Positions 8,727-16,988 of a DNA stretch of 64,000 nt are shown one piece after another. Origin of the DNA: [Enterobacter] lignolyticus SCF1 (lineage in GTDB: Bacteria > Pseudomonadota > Gammaproteobacteria > Enterobacterales > Enterobacteriaceae); NCBI RefSeq assembly GCF_000164865.1, contig NC_014618.1, positions 930,001 through 994,000 on the forward strand, given 5' to 3'. The notes below the pieces were generated by a model. It worked only from the letters and a program-made list of their open reading frames with translations. It did not search any database and was not told where the DNA came from. The position numbers were made by a program, and so were the translations under genes. Position 1 is the stretch's first letter, and each line of letters begins with the position of its first letter.

Positions 8727-8847
8727 CTGAAGCCCGCTTCCTGAATACGTGTAACGTCCTGCAATAACCGCCTTCTTTTCTGAACGACTCCCGTAATCCC
8801 GAAAACCGCCTCTCGCCTGATGTTGCGCAGGCGCCGATACTCCCGCC

Positions 8848-9315
8848 ATGAATAAAGAACAGGGTTACACCCTCACTGAAACCCTGCTGGCGGTTGCGCT
8901 GCTGGTGATTCTCGGCGCGACGGGAAGCTACGGCTGGCAGGCGTGGCAGCAACAGCAGCGGCTGCTGCAAAGCGTCTATCAGGTGCGCGATTTTCTGCTG
9001 TGGCTGCGCGCCGATGCCAACGCCTACCGGCGTAGCCGGACGCTGCGGTTGCAGCAAACGGCAAGCGCCTGGTGCCTGGTGGCGACGTTCCGGGAAGTGG
9101 AAGGCTGCCCGGCAGATGTCTTTGTCCTGCGCCCTGGGTGGCCTGAAGTCGCGGTGACGGATATCACCCCGACGCTCGGGTTTTATGGCCTGAGAAACAC
9201 CGCCTGGCCCGGGCATATTCAGCTGCAAAGCCCGGCCGGAAGCTGGAGCGTGATTGTCTCGGGCTGGGGGCGTGTGCGCATATGCGAAAAAGCGGGAGAC
9301 AAAACGTGTCCGTAG
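8848..9315 (+). CDS. ppdA: PpdA, prepilin peptidase-dependent pseudopilin
   Basis: A 155-residue protein (156 in E. coli) that begins with a short basic leader and the type IV prepilin cleavage motif QG-YTLTETLLAVALLVILG: glycine 6 before the cut, then a hydrophobic helix with the key glutamate at mature position 5. It should be an inner-membrane pseudopilin-like protein needing a prepilin peptidase. It is first of a tight four-gene group (ppdA-ppdB-ygdB-ppdC) that precedes recC. In E. coli the function of this group is essentially unknown; its genes resemble minor pilins of type IV pilus or type II secretion systems. Confidence 0.9.
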   Translation: MNKEQGYTLTETLLAVALLVILGATGSYGWQAWQQQQRLLQSVYQVRDFLLWLRADANAYRRSRTLRLQQTASAWCLVATFREVEGCPADVFVLRPGWPEVAVTDITPTLGFYGLRNTAWPGHIQLQSPAGSWSVIVSGWGRVRICEKAGDKTCP

Positions 9316-9863
9316 ACGAACGGGGTTTTTCATTGCTGGAAGTGCTGATCGCTATGGCCATCAGCAGCGTGCTGCTGATGGGCGCGAGCCGCTTTTTGCC
9401 CGCATTGCAGATGGCGATTGCCAGGCAGACGCAGCGCCAGGCGCTGGAAGAGGAGCTCTGGCAGCGCCTGCAGGCGGTATCGGGCCAGCTGCAGCGCGCG
9501 GGCTACTGCCGGGGAACGTGTCAGGGGGAGGCGCTGCACCTTGAGACGCAGTGCGTGCTGGTACGCTGGGACGCCAATGCGAACGGCGTGTGGGAGGAAA
9601 CCCCGACATCGGCGGCGGAGGTGACCGGCTTTCGTCTGCAAAACGGCGCGCTGGAAACGCTGCGCGGCGCGCTAAGCTGCAGCGGCAAAGGCTGGGAAAA
9701 AATGACCGATCCGCAGGCCATTACCGTCGACGCGTTTAGCGTGGAGCGGCGCAGCGTTTCCGGCTACCCGCCCGTGCTTTCCGTCTCGCTCGCCGCCCGG
9801 CTTGCGGCGCGAGACGATACGAGGGCTGAGGCGCGTTATCACGTGACGGGGCATAATCTGTGA
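9306..9863 (+). CDS. ppdB: PpdB, prepilin peptidase-dependent pseudopilin
   Basis: About 185 residues from GTG 9306, close to E. coli PpdB (187). The prepilin motif RG-FSLLEVLIAMAISSVLLMGA is followed by a globular part with a conserved cysteine pair (AGYCRGTC) as in minor pilins. An in-frame ATG at 9282 would add eight residues. I prefer GTG 9306 because GGGAG at 9294-9298 is correctly spaced and the resulting six-residue leader matches the family. The gene overlaps ppdA by 10 bp and ygdB by 4 bp (GTGA), so translation is probably coupled. Confidence 0.88.
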   Translation: MSVDERGFSLLEVLIAMAISSVLLMGASRFLPALQMAIARQTQRQALEEELWQRLQAVSGQLQRAGYCRGTCQGEALHLETQCVLVRWDANANGVWEETPTSAAEVTGFRLQNGALETLRGALSCSGKGWEKMTDPQAITVDAFSVERRSVSGYPPVLSVSLAARLAARDDTRAEARYHVTGHNL

Positions 9864-10267
9864 ATCGTCAGCGCGGCGTTTCATCACTGCTGATGGTTCT
9901 GCTGCTGCTAGCCTTAGGCAGCCTGACGCTGCAGGGGCTCAGCCGCCAGCATCAGGCGCAGCTGTCCCTTGTCGGCCTTGAGGTAAAGGCGCTACGCGAC
10001 GGCGCAAATGCGGATTCCCTGCTGGAATGGGGGCGCATGCAGTCGTGGGACGGGCTGGCGCCGGAGCAGTGCCGTCAGGTCGCCGCCTTGCCCGGGCGCC
10101 TGTGCCTGCGTCTTTTTAGCGATGATGCCGCGCTGCTGATGGCCGGGAGCGGCGAGCAGCTGCGCTGGTGGTCGGGCAGCGTGCAGAATGGCCGGGCGCA
10201 TTTTGATGCCCACGGCTGGAGTGATTTTTGCCCCCGGCGAGAGGAGGCTCAGTGTCAGCTTCCCTGA
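9860..10267 (+). CDS. ygdB: YgdB, DUF2509 family minor-pilin-like protein
   Basis: 135 residues, the E. coli YgdB length. It starts with GTG inside the GTGA overlap with ppdB. An N-terminal helix follows a basic leader (MNRQRGVSSLLMVLLLLALGSLTLQGL). It resembles a prepilin signal but lacks the +5 glutamate, like PilX/GspK-type minor pilins; that comparison is my inference. Four cysteines (EQC, RLC, DFC, QCQ) suggest disulfides outside the membrane. It overlaps ppdC by 16 bp and is clearly part of the same transcript. Confidence 0.85.
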   Translation: MNRQRGVSSLLMVLLLLALGSLTLQGLSRQHQAQLSLVGLEVKALRDGANADSLLEWGRMQSWDGLAPEQCRQVAALPGRLCLRLFSDDAALLMAGSGEQLRWWSGSVQNGRAHFDAHGWSDFCPRREEAQCQLP

Positions 10268-10581
10268 AGCATGAGCAGGGCTTCAGCCTGCCGGAGGCGC
10301 TGCTTAGCATCGTACTGCTGGTCATGGTGGTCGGCGCGCTGGCAGGCTATCAGAAAAGCCTCGCCGTCGGCGCGGCCGGGTTGCAGCAGTACCGGCAGCT
10401 GTGGCGCTACGCCTGCGAGCAAACGCTGATGCAGTCTGACGCGTTACCGGAGGGGTGGCGCCAAACCCGCGTGCAGACAAGCCGGCAAAGTTGTGTCAGC
10501 ATCACGGTTACCATTGCTACGCCGACCGGCAGGCAGGGGCAAATGTCACGGCTGCATTGCCCGAGAATTCACCAGGATTAA
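10252..10581 (+). CDS. ppdC: PpdC, prepilin-type pseudopilin
   Basis: 109 residues from GTG 10252 (107 in E. coli). The motif EQG-FSLPEALLSIVLLVMVVGAL is a prepilin cleavage site and helix with glutamate at mature position 5. It ends ...MSRLHCPRIHQD. A longer frame from ATG 10228 is open, but AGGAGG at 10242-10247 sits just before the GTG, and the shorter start matches the family. recC starts 21 bp after the stop, with its own ribosome site. Confidence 0.87.
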   Translation: MSASLKHEQGFSLPEALLSIVLLVMVVGALAGYQKSLAVGAAGLQQYRQLWRYACEQTLMQSDALPEGWRQTRVQTSRQSCVSITVTIATPTGRQGQMSRLHCPRIHQD

Positions 10582-10602
10582 CGCATCGCCTCAGGAGCCA
10601 CT

Positions 10603-13600
10603 ATGTTACGGGTCTACCACTCCAACCGTCTGGACGTGCTGGAAGCATTAATGGAGTTCATTGTTGAGCGGGACAGGCTCGACGACCCTTTTGAACCTGA
10701 GATGGTGCTGGTGCAAAGCACCGGTATGGCGCAATGGCTGCAGATGACGCTGTCAAAGCGCTTCGGTATTGCCGCTAATATTGAATTCCCGCTGCCGGCG
10801 AGCTTCATCTGGGACATGTTTGTTCGCGTGCTGCCGGACATCCCAAAAGAGAGCGCTTTTAACAAACAAAGCATGGGCTGGAAGCTGATGACCCTGCTGC
10901 CGTCGATGCTTGAGGACGAGGCCTTTACGCTGCTGCGCCACTACCTGCACGACGACAGCGACAAGCGAAAGCTGTTTCAACTGGCCTCCCGCGTGGCCGA
11001 TCTCTACGACCAGTACCTGGTCTATCGCCCGGAGTGGCTTACCCGCTGGGAAAACGATGAGCGTATTGACGGGCTGGATGCGGCTCAGGCATGGCAGGCA
11101 CCGCTGTGGAAAGCGCTGGTTGAACAGACCGCGGCGCTGGGGCAGCCGCTATGGCACCGCGCCAATCTTTATCAACGCTTTATCGCCGCGCTGGAAAACA
11201 GCGAGCGGCCGCCAGCCGGGCTGCCGCCGCGTGTGTTTATCTGCGGGATTTCCGCGCTGCCGCCGGTCTACCTTCAGGCGCTGCAGGCGCTGGGCAAACA
11301 TATTGACGTCTTTGTGCTCTTCACCAACCCCTGTCGCTATTACTGGGGGGATATTAAAGATCCCACATTCCTGGCGAAGCTGCTGGCGCGCCAGCGCCGC
11401 CACCATCGCGACGCGCGCGAGCTGCCGCTGTTTCGCGACCCTGAATGTGCGGCGGGCCTTTTCAACGAGGACGGCGAGCAGGATGTCGGCAACCCGATGC
11501 TGGCCTCCTGGGGCAAGCTGGGGCGTGACTATATCTATTTGTTGGCCGGGCTGGAGCGCTATGAAGAGCTGGACGCGTTTGTCGATATCGAGCCCGACAC
11601 CCTGCTGCACAATCTTCAGTACGATATCCTGGAGCTGCAAAACAGCGCCATCGCCGGGCGCACCGCCGAGGAGTTCGCCCGCAGCGACAAAAAGCGCGAG
11701 CTCGACCCCAACGATCGCAGCCTGACGGTACACCTGTGCCACAGCCCGCAGCGGGAGGTCGAGGTGCTGCACGACAGGCTGCTCGCCATGCTGGATGACG
11801 ACCCCACGCTGACGCCGCGCGATATTATCGTGATGGTGGCGGACATCGACTGCTACAGCCCCTTTATTCAGGCCGTCTTCGGCAGCGCCTCGGGCGACCG
11901 CTACCTGCCGTATGCCATCTCTGACCGCCGGGCGCGGCAGTCCCATCCGGCGCTGCAGGCGTTTATCACGCTGCTGTCGTTACCCGATAGCCGTTTTACC
12001 AGTGAGGATGTGCTGGCACTGCTGGATGTTCCCGTGCTGGCGGCGCGTTTTGAGATCGATGAGGACGGCCTGCGCTACCTGCGCCAGTGGGTGAACGAAT
12101 CCGGCGTGCGCTGGGGAATGGATGATGACAACGTCCGCGAATGGGATCTTCCTGCCACGGGACAGCATACCTGGCGCTTTGGTCTGACGCGCATGCTGCT
12201 GGGGTACGCGATGGACAGCCAGCAGGGCGAGTGGTGCTCGGTGCTGCCCTACGATGAATCCAGCGGACTGATTGCCGAGCTTGTCGGGCATCTGGCGTCG
12301 CTATTGATGCAGCTTAACCGCTGGCGCCACGCGCTGGCCCAGGCGCGAACGCTGGCGCAATGGCTGCCGGTGTGCCGCGATATGCTTAACGATTTCTTCC
12401 TGCCGGATCCGGATACCGAAGCTGCGCTGACGCTTATCGAGCAGCAGTGGCAGGCGATTATTGAGCAGGGGGTTGAGGCGCACTACCACGACGCGGTACC
12501 GCTCTCCTTGCTGCGCGACGAGCTGGGACAGCGCCTCGACCAGGAGCGTATCAGCCAGCGGTTCCTCGCCGGGCCGGTCAATATTTGTACCCTGATGCCG
12601 ATGCGCTCGATCCCGTTTAAGGTGGTTTGCCTGCTTGGCATGAACGACGGCGTTTATCCGCGCGCCCTGTCGCCGCTGGGCTTTGATCTCATGAGTCAGA
12701 AACCGGTGCGCGGCGATCGCAGCCGCCGCGATGATGACCGCTATCTGTTCCTTGAAGCGCTGATGTCCGCAGAGCAGAAGCTCTATATCAGCTATATCGG
12801 TCGCTCGATTCAGGACAACAGCGAGCGCTACCCGTCGGTACTGGTGCAGGAGCTGGTGGATTATATCGGCCAGAGCCACCGCCTGCGCGGCGATGAGTCA
12901 CTGAACTGTGACGACAGCGAGCAACGCGTGAAAGCGCATATTACGCACCAGCACACCCGCATGCCGTTCGATGCCGCCAACTTCCGTAGCGGGCAGGAGC
13001 AAAGCTTTGCCCGCGAGTGGCTGGCCGCGGCGGGCCAGCAGGGGGAAGCCCACGGCGAATTCATTCAGCCTCTGCCGGAGCAGCCGTTTGACGCGCTGCC
13101 GCTGGAGCAGCTGCAGCGTTTCTGGCTGCACCCGGTGCGCGCCTTCTTCCAGATGCGCCTGCGGGTGAACTTCCGTCTGGAAGAGAGCGATATTCCCGAT
13201 ATGGAGCCGTTCGTGCTGGAAGGATTAACGCGCTATCAGCTGAACCAGCAGCTGGTGAATACCCTGGTGGAGCAGCGCGACGCCGAAGCGATGCACCGCC
13301 GTTTCCGGGCGGCGGGCGAGCTGCCCTACGGCGCCTTTGGCGATATCTCCTGGGATGAACAGTGCCGGGAAATGCAGGCGCTGGCGGACCGCGTTGTCTC
13401 CCTGCGCCAGCCTGCGCAGAGTATGGAAATTGATTTGCAATGTGACGGTGTCAACATTACCGGGTGGCTGTCGCAGGTACAGTCGGATGGTTTGCTGCGC
13501 TGGCGGCCGTCGCTCGTCAGTATGTCGCAGGGCATGCAGCTGTGGCTTGAGCATCTGGTCTATTGCGCCAGCGGCGGCCACGGCGAAAGCCGCCTGCTGC

Positions 13601-13971
13601 TGCGTAAAGACGAGGCCTGGCGATTCCCGCCGCTGTCTGTCGACGAGGCGATGCAGCATCTGTCGCAGCTGGTCGCGGGCTACAGGCAGGGGATGACGCA
13701 GCCGCTGCTATTTATGCCAGAAAGCGGCGGCGCGTGGTTAAAAGCCTGTTTTGATCCTGAAAATAATGTCATTTTAAGAGATGACGCGACGCAGCAAAAA
13801 GCGCGCGGTAAATTCATGCAGGCCTGGGAAGGCAACATGATGAAGCGTGGCGAAGGGGACGATATCTGGTATCAGCGCCTGTGGCGTACCCTGGAGCCAG
13901 AGACGTATGAAGCGATTACCGAGCAGACGGCAAAGTACCTGCTGCCGGTGCTTCGTTTCCATCAGCCATAA
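10603..13971 (+). CDS. recC: RecC, exonuclease V gamma chain
   Basis: RecC is the scaffold subunit of RecBCD. It splits the duplex, and its inactive helicase-like channel scans the 3' strand for Chi. The 1122 residues equal the E. coli length, beginning MLRVYHSNRLDVLEALMEFIV and containing QSTGMAQWLQM, typical of RecC. It follows the pseudopilin genes and is separated from recB by ptrA. The recC-ptrA gap (128 bp) contains no terminator that I can see; a 13-codon ORF there (13994-14035) is probably meaningless. Confidence 0.96.
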   Translation: MLRVYHSNRLDVLEALMEFIVERDRLDDPFEPEMVLVQSTGMAQWLQMTLSKRFGIAANIEFPLPASFIWDMFVRVLPDIPKESAFNKQSMGWKLMTLLPSMLEDEAFTLLRHYLHDDSDKRKLFQLASRVADLYDQYLVYRPEWLTRWENDERIDGLDAAQAWQAPLWKALVEQTAALGQPLWHRANLYQRFIAALENSERPPAGLPPRVFICGISALPPVYLQALQALGKHIDVFVLFTNPCRYYWGDIKDPTFLAKLLARQRRHHRDARELPLFRDPECAAGLFNEDGEQDVGNPMLASWGKLGRDYIYLLAGLERYEELDAFVDIEPDTLLHNLQYDILELQNSAIAGRTAEEFARSDKKRELDPNDRSLTVHLCHSPQREVEVLHDRLLAMLDDDPTLTPRDIIVMVADIDCYSPFIQAVFGSASGDRYLPYAISDRRARQSHPALQAFITLLSLPDSRFTSEDVLALLDVPVLAARFEIDEDGLRYLRQWVNESGVRWGMDDDNVREWDLPATGQHTWRFGLTRMLLGYAMDSQQGEWCSVLPYDESSGLIAELVGHLASLLMQLNRWRHALAQARTLAQWLPVCRDMLNDFFLPDPDTEAALTLIEQQWQAIIEQGVEAHYHDAVPLSLLRDELGQRLDQERISQRFLAGPVNICTLMPMRSIPFKVVCLLGMNDGVYPRALSPLGFDLMSQKPVRGDRSRRDDDRYLFLEALMSAEQKLYISYIGRSIQDNSERYPSVLVQELVDYIGQSHRLRGDESLNCDDSEQRVKAHITHQHTRMPFDAANFRSGQEQSFAREWLAAAGQQGEAHGEFIQPLPEQPFDALPLEQLQRFWLHPVRAFFQMRLRVNFRLEESDIPDMEPFVLEGLTRYQLNQQLVNTLVEQRDAEAMHRRFRAAGELPYGAFGDISWDEQCREMQALADRVVSLRQPAQSMEIDLQCDGVNITGWLSQVQSDGLLRWRPSLVSMSQGMQLWLEHLVYCASGGHGESRLLLRKDEAWRFPPLSVDEAMQHLSQLVAGYRQGMTQPLLFMPESGGAWLKACFDPENNVILRDDATQQKARGKFMQAWEGNMMKRGEGDDIWYQRLWRTLEPETYEAITEQTAKYLLPVLRFHQP

Positions 13972-14099
13972 CCGTTGTATAAAAATTGCGCAAATGAAGG
14001 GATTCCATTATGATGCGCAACTTGTCACGGACTGATGTGTCATAAGCGGTACTGCCTGGCGCAGAACGCAGAGAAGTTTGTTAATGATGAGGTCCGTGA

Positions 14100-16988
14100 A
14101 TGCCCCGCAGCACCTGGTTAAATATTGTTTTCGTAGCGATCTTTGCCCTTTGGGCACCCTTAAGTCAGGCAGAGGATGGATGGAAACCGGTTCAGGAAAC
14201 CATCCGCAAAAGCGAGAAAGATCCGCGCCAGTATCAGGCCATTACGCTTGATAACGGCATGGTGGTTCTGCTTGTGTCCGATGCTCAGGCCGCAAAATCC
14301 CTGTCGGCGCTGGTGGTGCCGGTAGGTTCGCTGGAAGATCCCGACAGCCACCCCGGCCTTGCGCACTATCTTGAGCATATGACGCTGATGGGCTCAACGA
14401 AGTATCCGCAGCCCGACAGCCTTGCCGAATACCTGAAGATGCACGGCGGCAGCCATAATGCCAGCACGGCGCCTTACCGTACGGCGTTTTATCTGGAAGT
14501 GGAGAATAACGCTCTGGAAGGGGCGGTAGACCGTCTTGCCGATGCGATAGCCGAGCCGCTGCTGGATAAAAAGTATGCCGAACGCGAACGCAATGCCGTG
14601 AACGCCGAGCTGACGATGGCCCGCAGCCGTGACGGTATGCGGATGGCGCAGGTGAGCGCGGAAACCAGTAACCCGGCGCACCCGGCGTCGCGCTTCTCCG
14701 GCGGCAACCTGGAGACGCTGAGCGACAAACCCGGCAGCCCGGTGCTGGAGTCGCTTGTCGCTTTCCGCGATAAATACTATTCCGCTAACCTGATGAAAGC
14801 GGTCATCTACAGCAATAAGCCGCTGCCTGAGCTGGCGCAGATTGCGGTACGCACCTGGGGCCGGGTGCCGAATAAGAATATCGACCGTCCGCAGATAGAC
14901 GTGCCGGTAGTGACCGATGCGCAGAAGGGCATCCTCATTCACTATGTGCCCGCGCTGCCGCGTAAGGTGGTGCGCGTCGAGTTTCGTATCGATAACAACA
15001 CCGCGCAGTTTCGCAGCAAAACCGATGAGCTGGTAACCTACATGATCGGCAACCGCAGTCCGGGTACGCTCTCCGACTGGCTGCAAAAGCAGGGGCTGGC
15101 GGAAGGCATTCGCGCCGACTCCGACCCGGTGGTCAACGGCAACAGCGGGGTGCTGGCCATCTCCGCGACCCTGACCGATAAAGGCCTGGCGAACCGTGAC
15201 CAGGTGGTGGCCGCGATTTTCAGCTACCTCAACCTGCTGCGTGAAAAGGGGATTGATAAGCGCTATTTCGACGAACTGGCGCACGTGCTGGATCTCGATT
15301 TCCGCTACCCGTCCATCAACCGCGATATGGACTACGTCGAGTGGCTGGCGGATACCATGATCCGCGTACCGGTGGAGCACACCCTCGATGCGGTGAATAT
15401 TGCTGACCAGTATGACGCGCAAGCGGTAAAAGCGCGCCTGGCGATGATGACGCCGCAGAACGCCCGTATCTGGTATATCAGCCCGAAAGAGCCGCATAAC
15501 AAGACGGCCTATTTCGTTGAGGCGCCGTATCAGGTCGATAAAATAAGCGAGCAGACCTTTGCCGACTGGCAGCAGCAGGCCAGCGCGATTGCGCTGCAGC
15601 TGCCGACGCTGAACCCCTATATCCCGGATGATTTTACGCTGATTAACGCGGAGAAGGTGCCTGCGCATCCTCAGCTTATCGTGGATGAGCCGCAGCTGCG
15701 CGTGGTGTATACCCCGAGCCGCTATTTCGCCAGCGAGCCGAAGGCCGACGTCACGATGGTGCTGCGCAACCCTCACGCAATGGACAGCGCGCGCAGCCAG
15801 GTGCTGTTCGCGCTCAATGACTACCTGGCCGGGATCGCGCTTGACCAGCTGAGCAACCAGGCGGCGGTGGGCGGCATTAGCTTCTCCACCGGGGCGAATA
15901 ACGGCCTGATGGTGAACGCCAGCGGCTATACCCAGCGCCTGCCGCAGCTGTTTGACGCGCTGCTGCAGGGGTACTTCAGCTATCAGCCGACGGACGAGCA
16001 GCTGGCGCAGGCGAAGTCCTGGTACACCCAGATGCTGGACTCCGCCGATAAAGGCAAAGCGTTCGATCAGGCGATCATGCCGGTACAGATGCTGTCGCAG
16101 GTGCCCTATTTCCAGCGCGAAGCGCGCCGGGCGACGCTGCCGTCCATTACCCTTAGGGATGTGCTTGAGTGGCGGGATAAGCTGAAAGCGGGCGCGCGGC
16201 CGGAGTTTCTGGTGGTGGGCAATATGACCGCCGAACAGTCGACGGCGCTTGCGCGCCAGGTACAAAAACAGCTTGGCGCCAACGGCACGCAGTGGTGCCG
16301 TAACCGCGACGTGGTGGTGGATAAAAAGCAGTCCGTCATCTTTGAGAAAGCGGGCAGCACCAGCGATTCCGCGCTGGCCGCCGTATTCGCGCCGCCGAAC
16401 GTGGACGAATACAGCAGCTCGGCGGCGAGCAGCCTGCTGGGGCAGATTATTCAGCCGTGGTTTTACACCCAGCTGCGTACGGAAGAGCAGCTCGGCTACG
16501 CGGTGTTTGCCTTCCCGATGAGCGTGGGACGCCAGTGGGGAATGGGCTTCCTGCTGCAAAGCAGCAATAAGCAGCCGGGCTTCCTGTGGGAACGCTTTAA
16601 AGCCTTCTTCCCGACGGCTGAGGCGAAGCTGCGGGCGATGAAGCCCGAAGAGTTCGCGCAGATCCAGCAGGCGGTCATTACGCAAATGCAGCAGCCGCCG
16701 CAGACGCTCGGCGAAGAGGCCTCACAGCTGAGCAAAGATTTCGATCGCGGTAATCTGCAGTTTGATTCACGTGATAAAGTAGTGGCTCAGATTAAACTGC
16801 TGACGCCGCAAAAGCTTGCCGATTTCTTCCATCAGACGGTGGTGGAGCCGCAGGGCATGGCGATCCTCTCTCAGGTCTCGGGTAGCCAGAACGGGAAAAC
16901 AGAGTATGTTCACCCGCAGGGCTGGAAGGTCTGGGAAAGCGTCAGCGCGTTGCAGCAATCCATGCCGCTGATGAGAGAGAACGAATGA
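14100..16988 (+). CDS. ptrA: PtrA, periplasmic protease III (pitrilysin)
   Basis: Pitrilysin is a periplasmic M16 zinc metallopeptidase that degrades small peptides. The 962 residues match E. coli. A Sec signal (MPRSTWLNIVFVAIFALWAPLSQA) should be cut before EDGW. The inverted zinc motif HYLEH lies at residues 89-93 (H89, E92, H93), and the downstream glutamate is in ERERNAVNAELTMA. The usual second, inactive M16 half follows. It lies inside the rec cluster, overlapping recB by ATGA at 16985-16988. This placement is typical of enteric bacteria although PtrA has no known part in recombination. Confidence 0.96.
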   Translation: MPRSTWLNIVFVAIFALWAPLSQAEDGWKPVQETIRKSEKDPRQYQAITLDNGMVVLLVSDAQAAKSLSALVVPVGSLEDPDSHPGLAHYLEHMTLMGSTKYPQPDSLAEYLKMHGGSHNASTAPYRTAFYLEVENNALEGAVDRLADAIAEPLLDKKYAERERNAVNAELTMARSRDGMRMAQVSAETSNPAHPASRFSGGNLETLSDKPGSPVLESLVAFRDKYYSANLMKAVIYSNKPLPELAQIAVRTWGRVPNKNIDRPQIDVPVVTDAQKGILIHYVPALPRKVVRVEFRIDNNTAQFRSKTDELVTYMIGNRSPGTLSDWLQKQGLAEGIRADSDPVVNGNSGVLAISATLTDKGLANRDQVVAAIFSYLNLLREKGIDKRYFDELAHVLDLDFRYPSINRDMDYVEWLADTMIRVPVEHTLDAVNIADQYDAQAVKARLAMMTPQNARIWYISPKEPHNKTAYFVEAPYQVDKISEQTFADWQQQASAIALQLPTLNPYIPDDFTLINAEKVPAHPQLIVDEPQLRVVYTPSRYFASEPKADVTMVLRNPHAMDSARSQVLFALNDYLAGIALDQLSNQAAVGGISFSTGANNGLMVNASGYTQRLPQLFDALLQGYFSYQPTDEQLAQAKSWYTQMLDSADKGKAFDQAIMPVQMLSQVPYFQREARRATLPSITLRDVLEWRDKLKAGARPEFLVVGNMTAEQSTALARQVQKQLGANGTQWCRNRDVVVDKKQSVIFEKAGSTSDSALAAVFAPPNVDEYSSSAASSLLGQIIQPWFYTQLRTEEQLGYAVFAFPMSVGRQWGMGFLLQSSNKQPGFLWERFKAFFPTAEAKLRAMKPEEFAQIQQAVITQMQQPPQTLGEEASQLSKDFDRGNLQFDSRDKVVAQIKLLTPQKLADFFHQTVVEPQGMAILSQVSGSQNGKTEYVHPQGWKVWESVSALQQSMPLMRENE

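Noticed and set aside
6908..8764. A 618-codon ORF antisense to lgt-thyA
   Set aside because: It spans two well-identified genes and their junction and runs through the thyA terminator.
13994..14035. 13-codon ORF in the recC-ptrA gap
   Set aside because: No clear ribosome site and no overlap with ptrA; such short frames are expected by chance.
14394..16685. A 763-codon ORF antisense to ptrA
   Set aside because: It is a shadow of high-GC third positions: rich in Arg, His and Gln, no family features, and ptrA is intact on the other strand.
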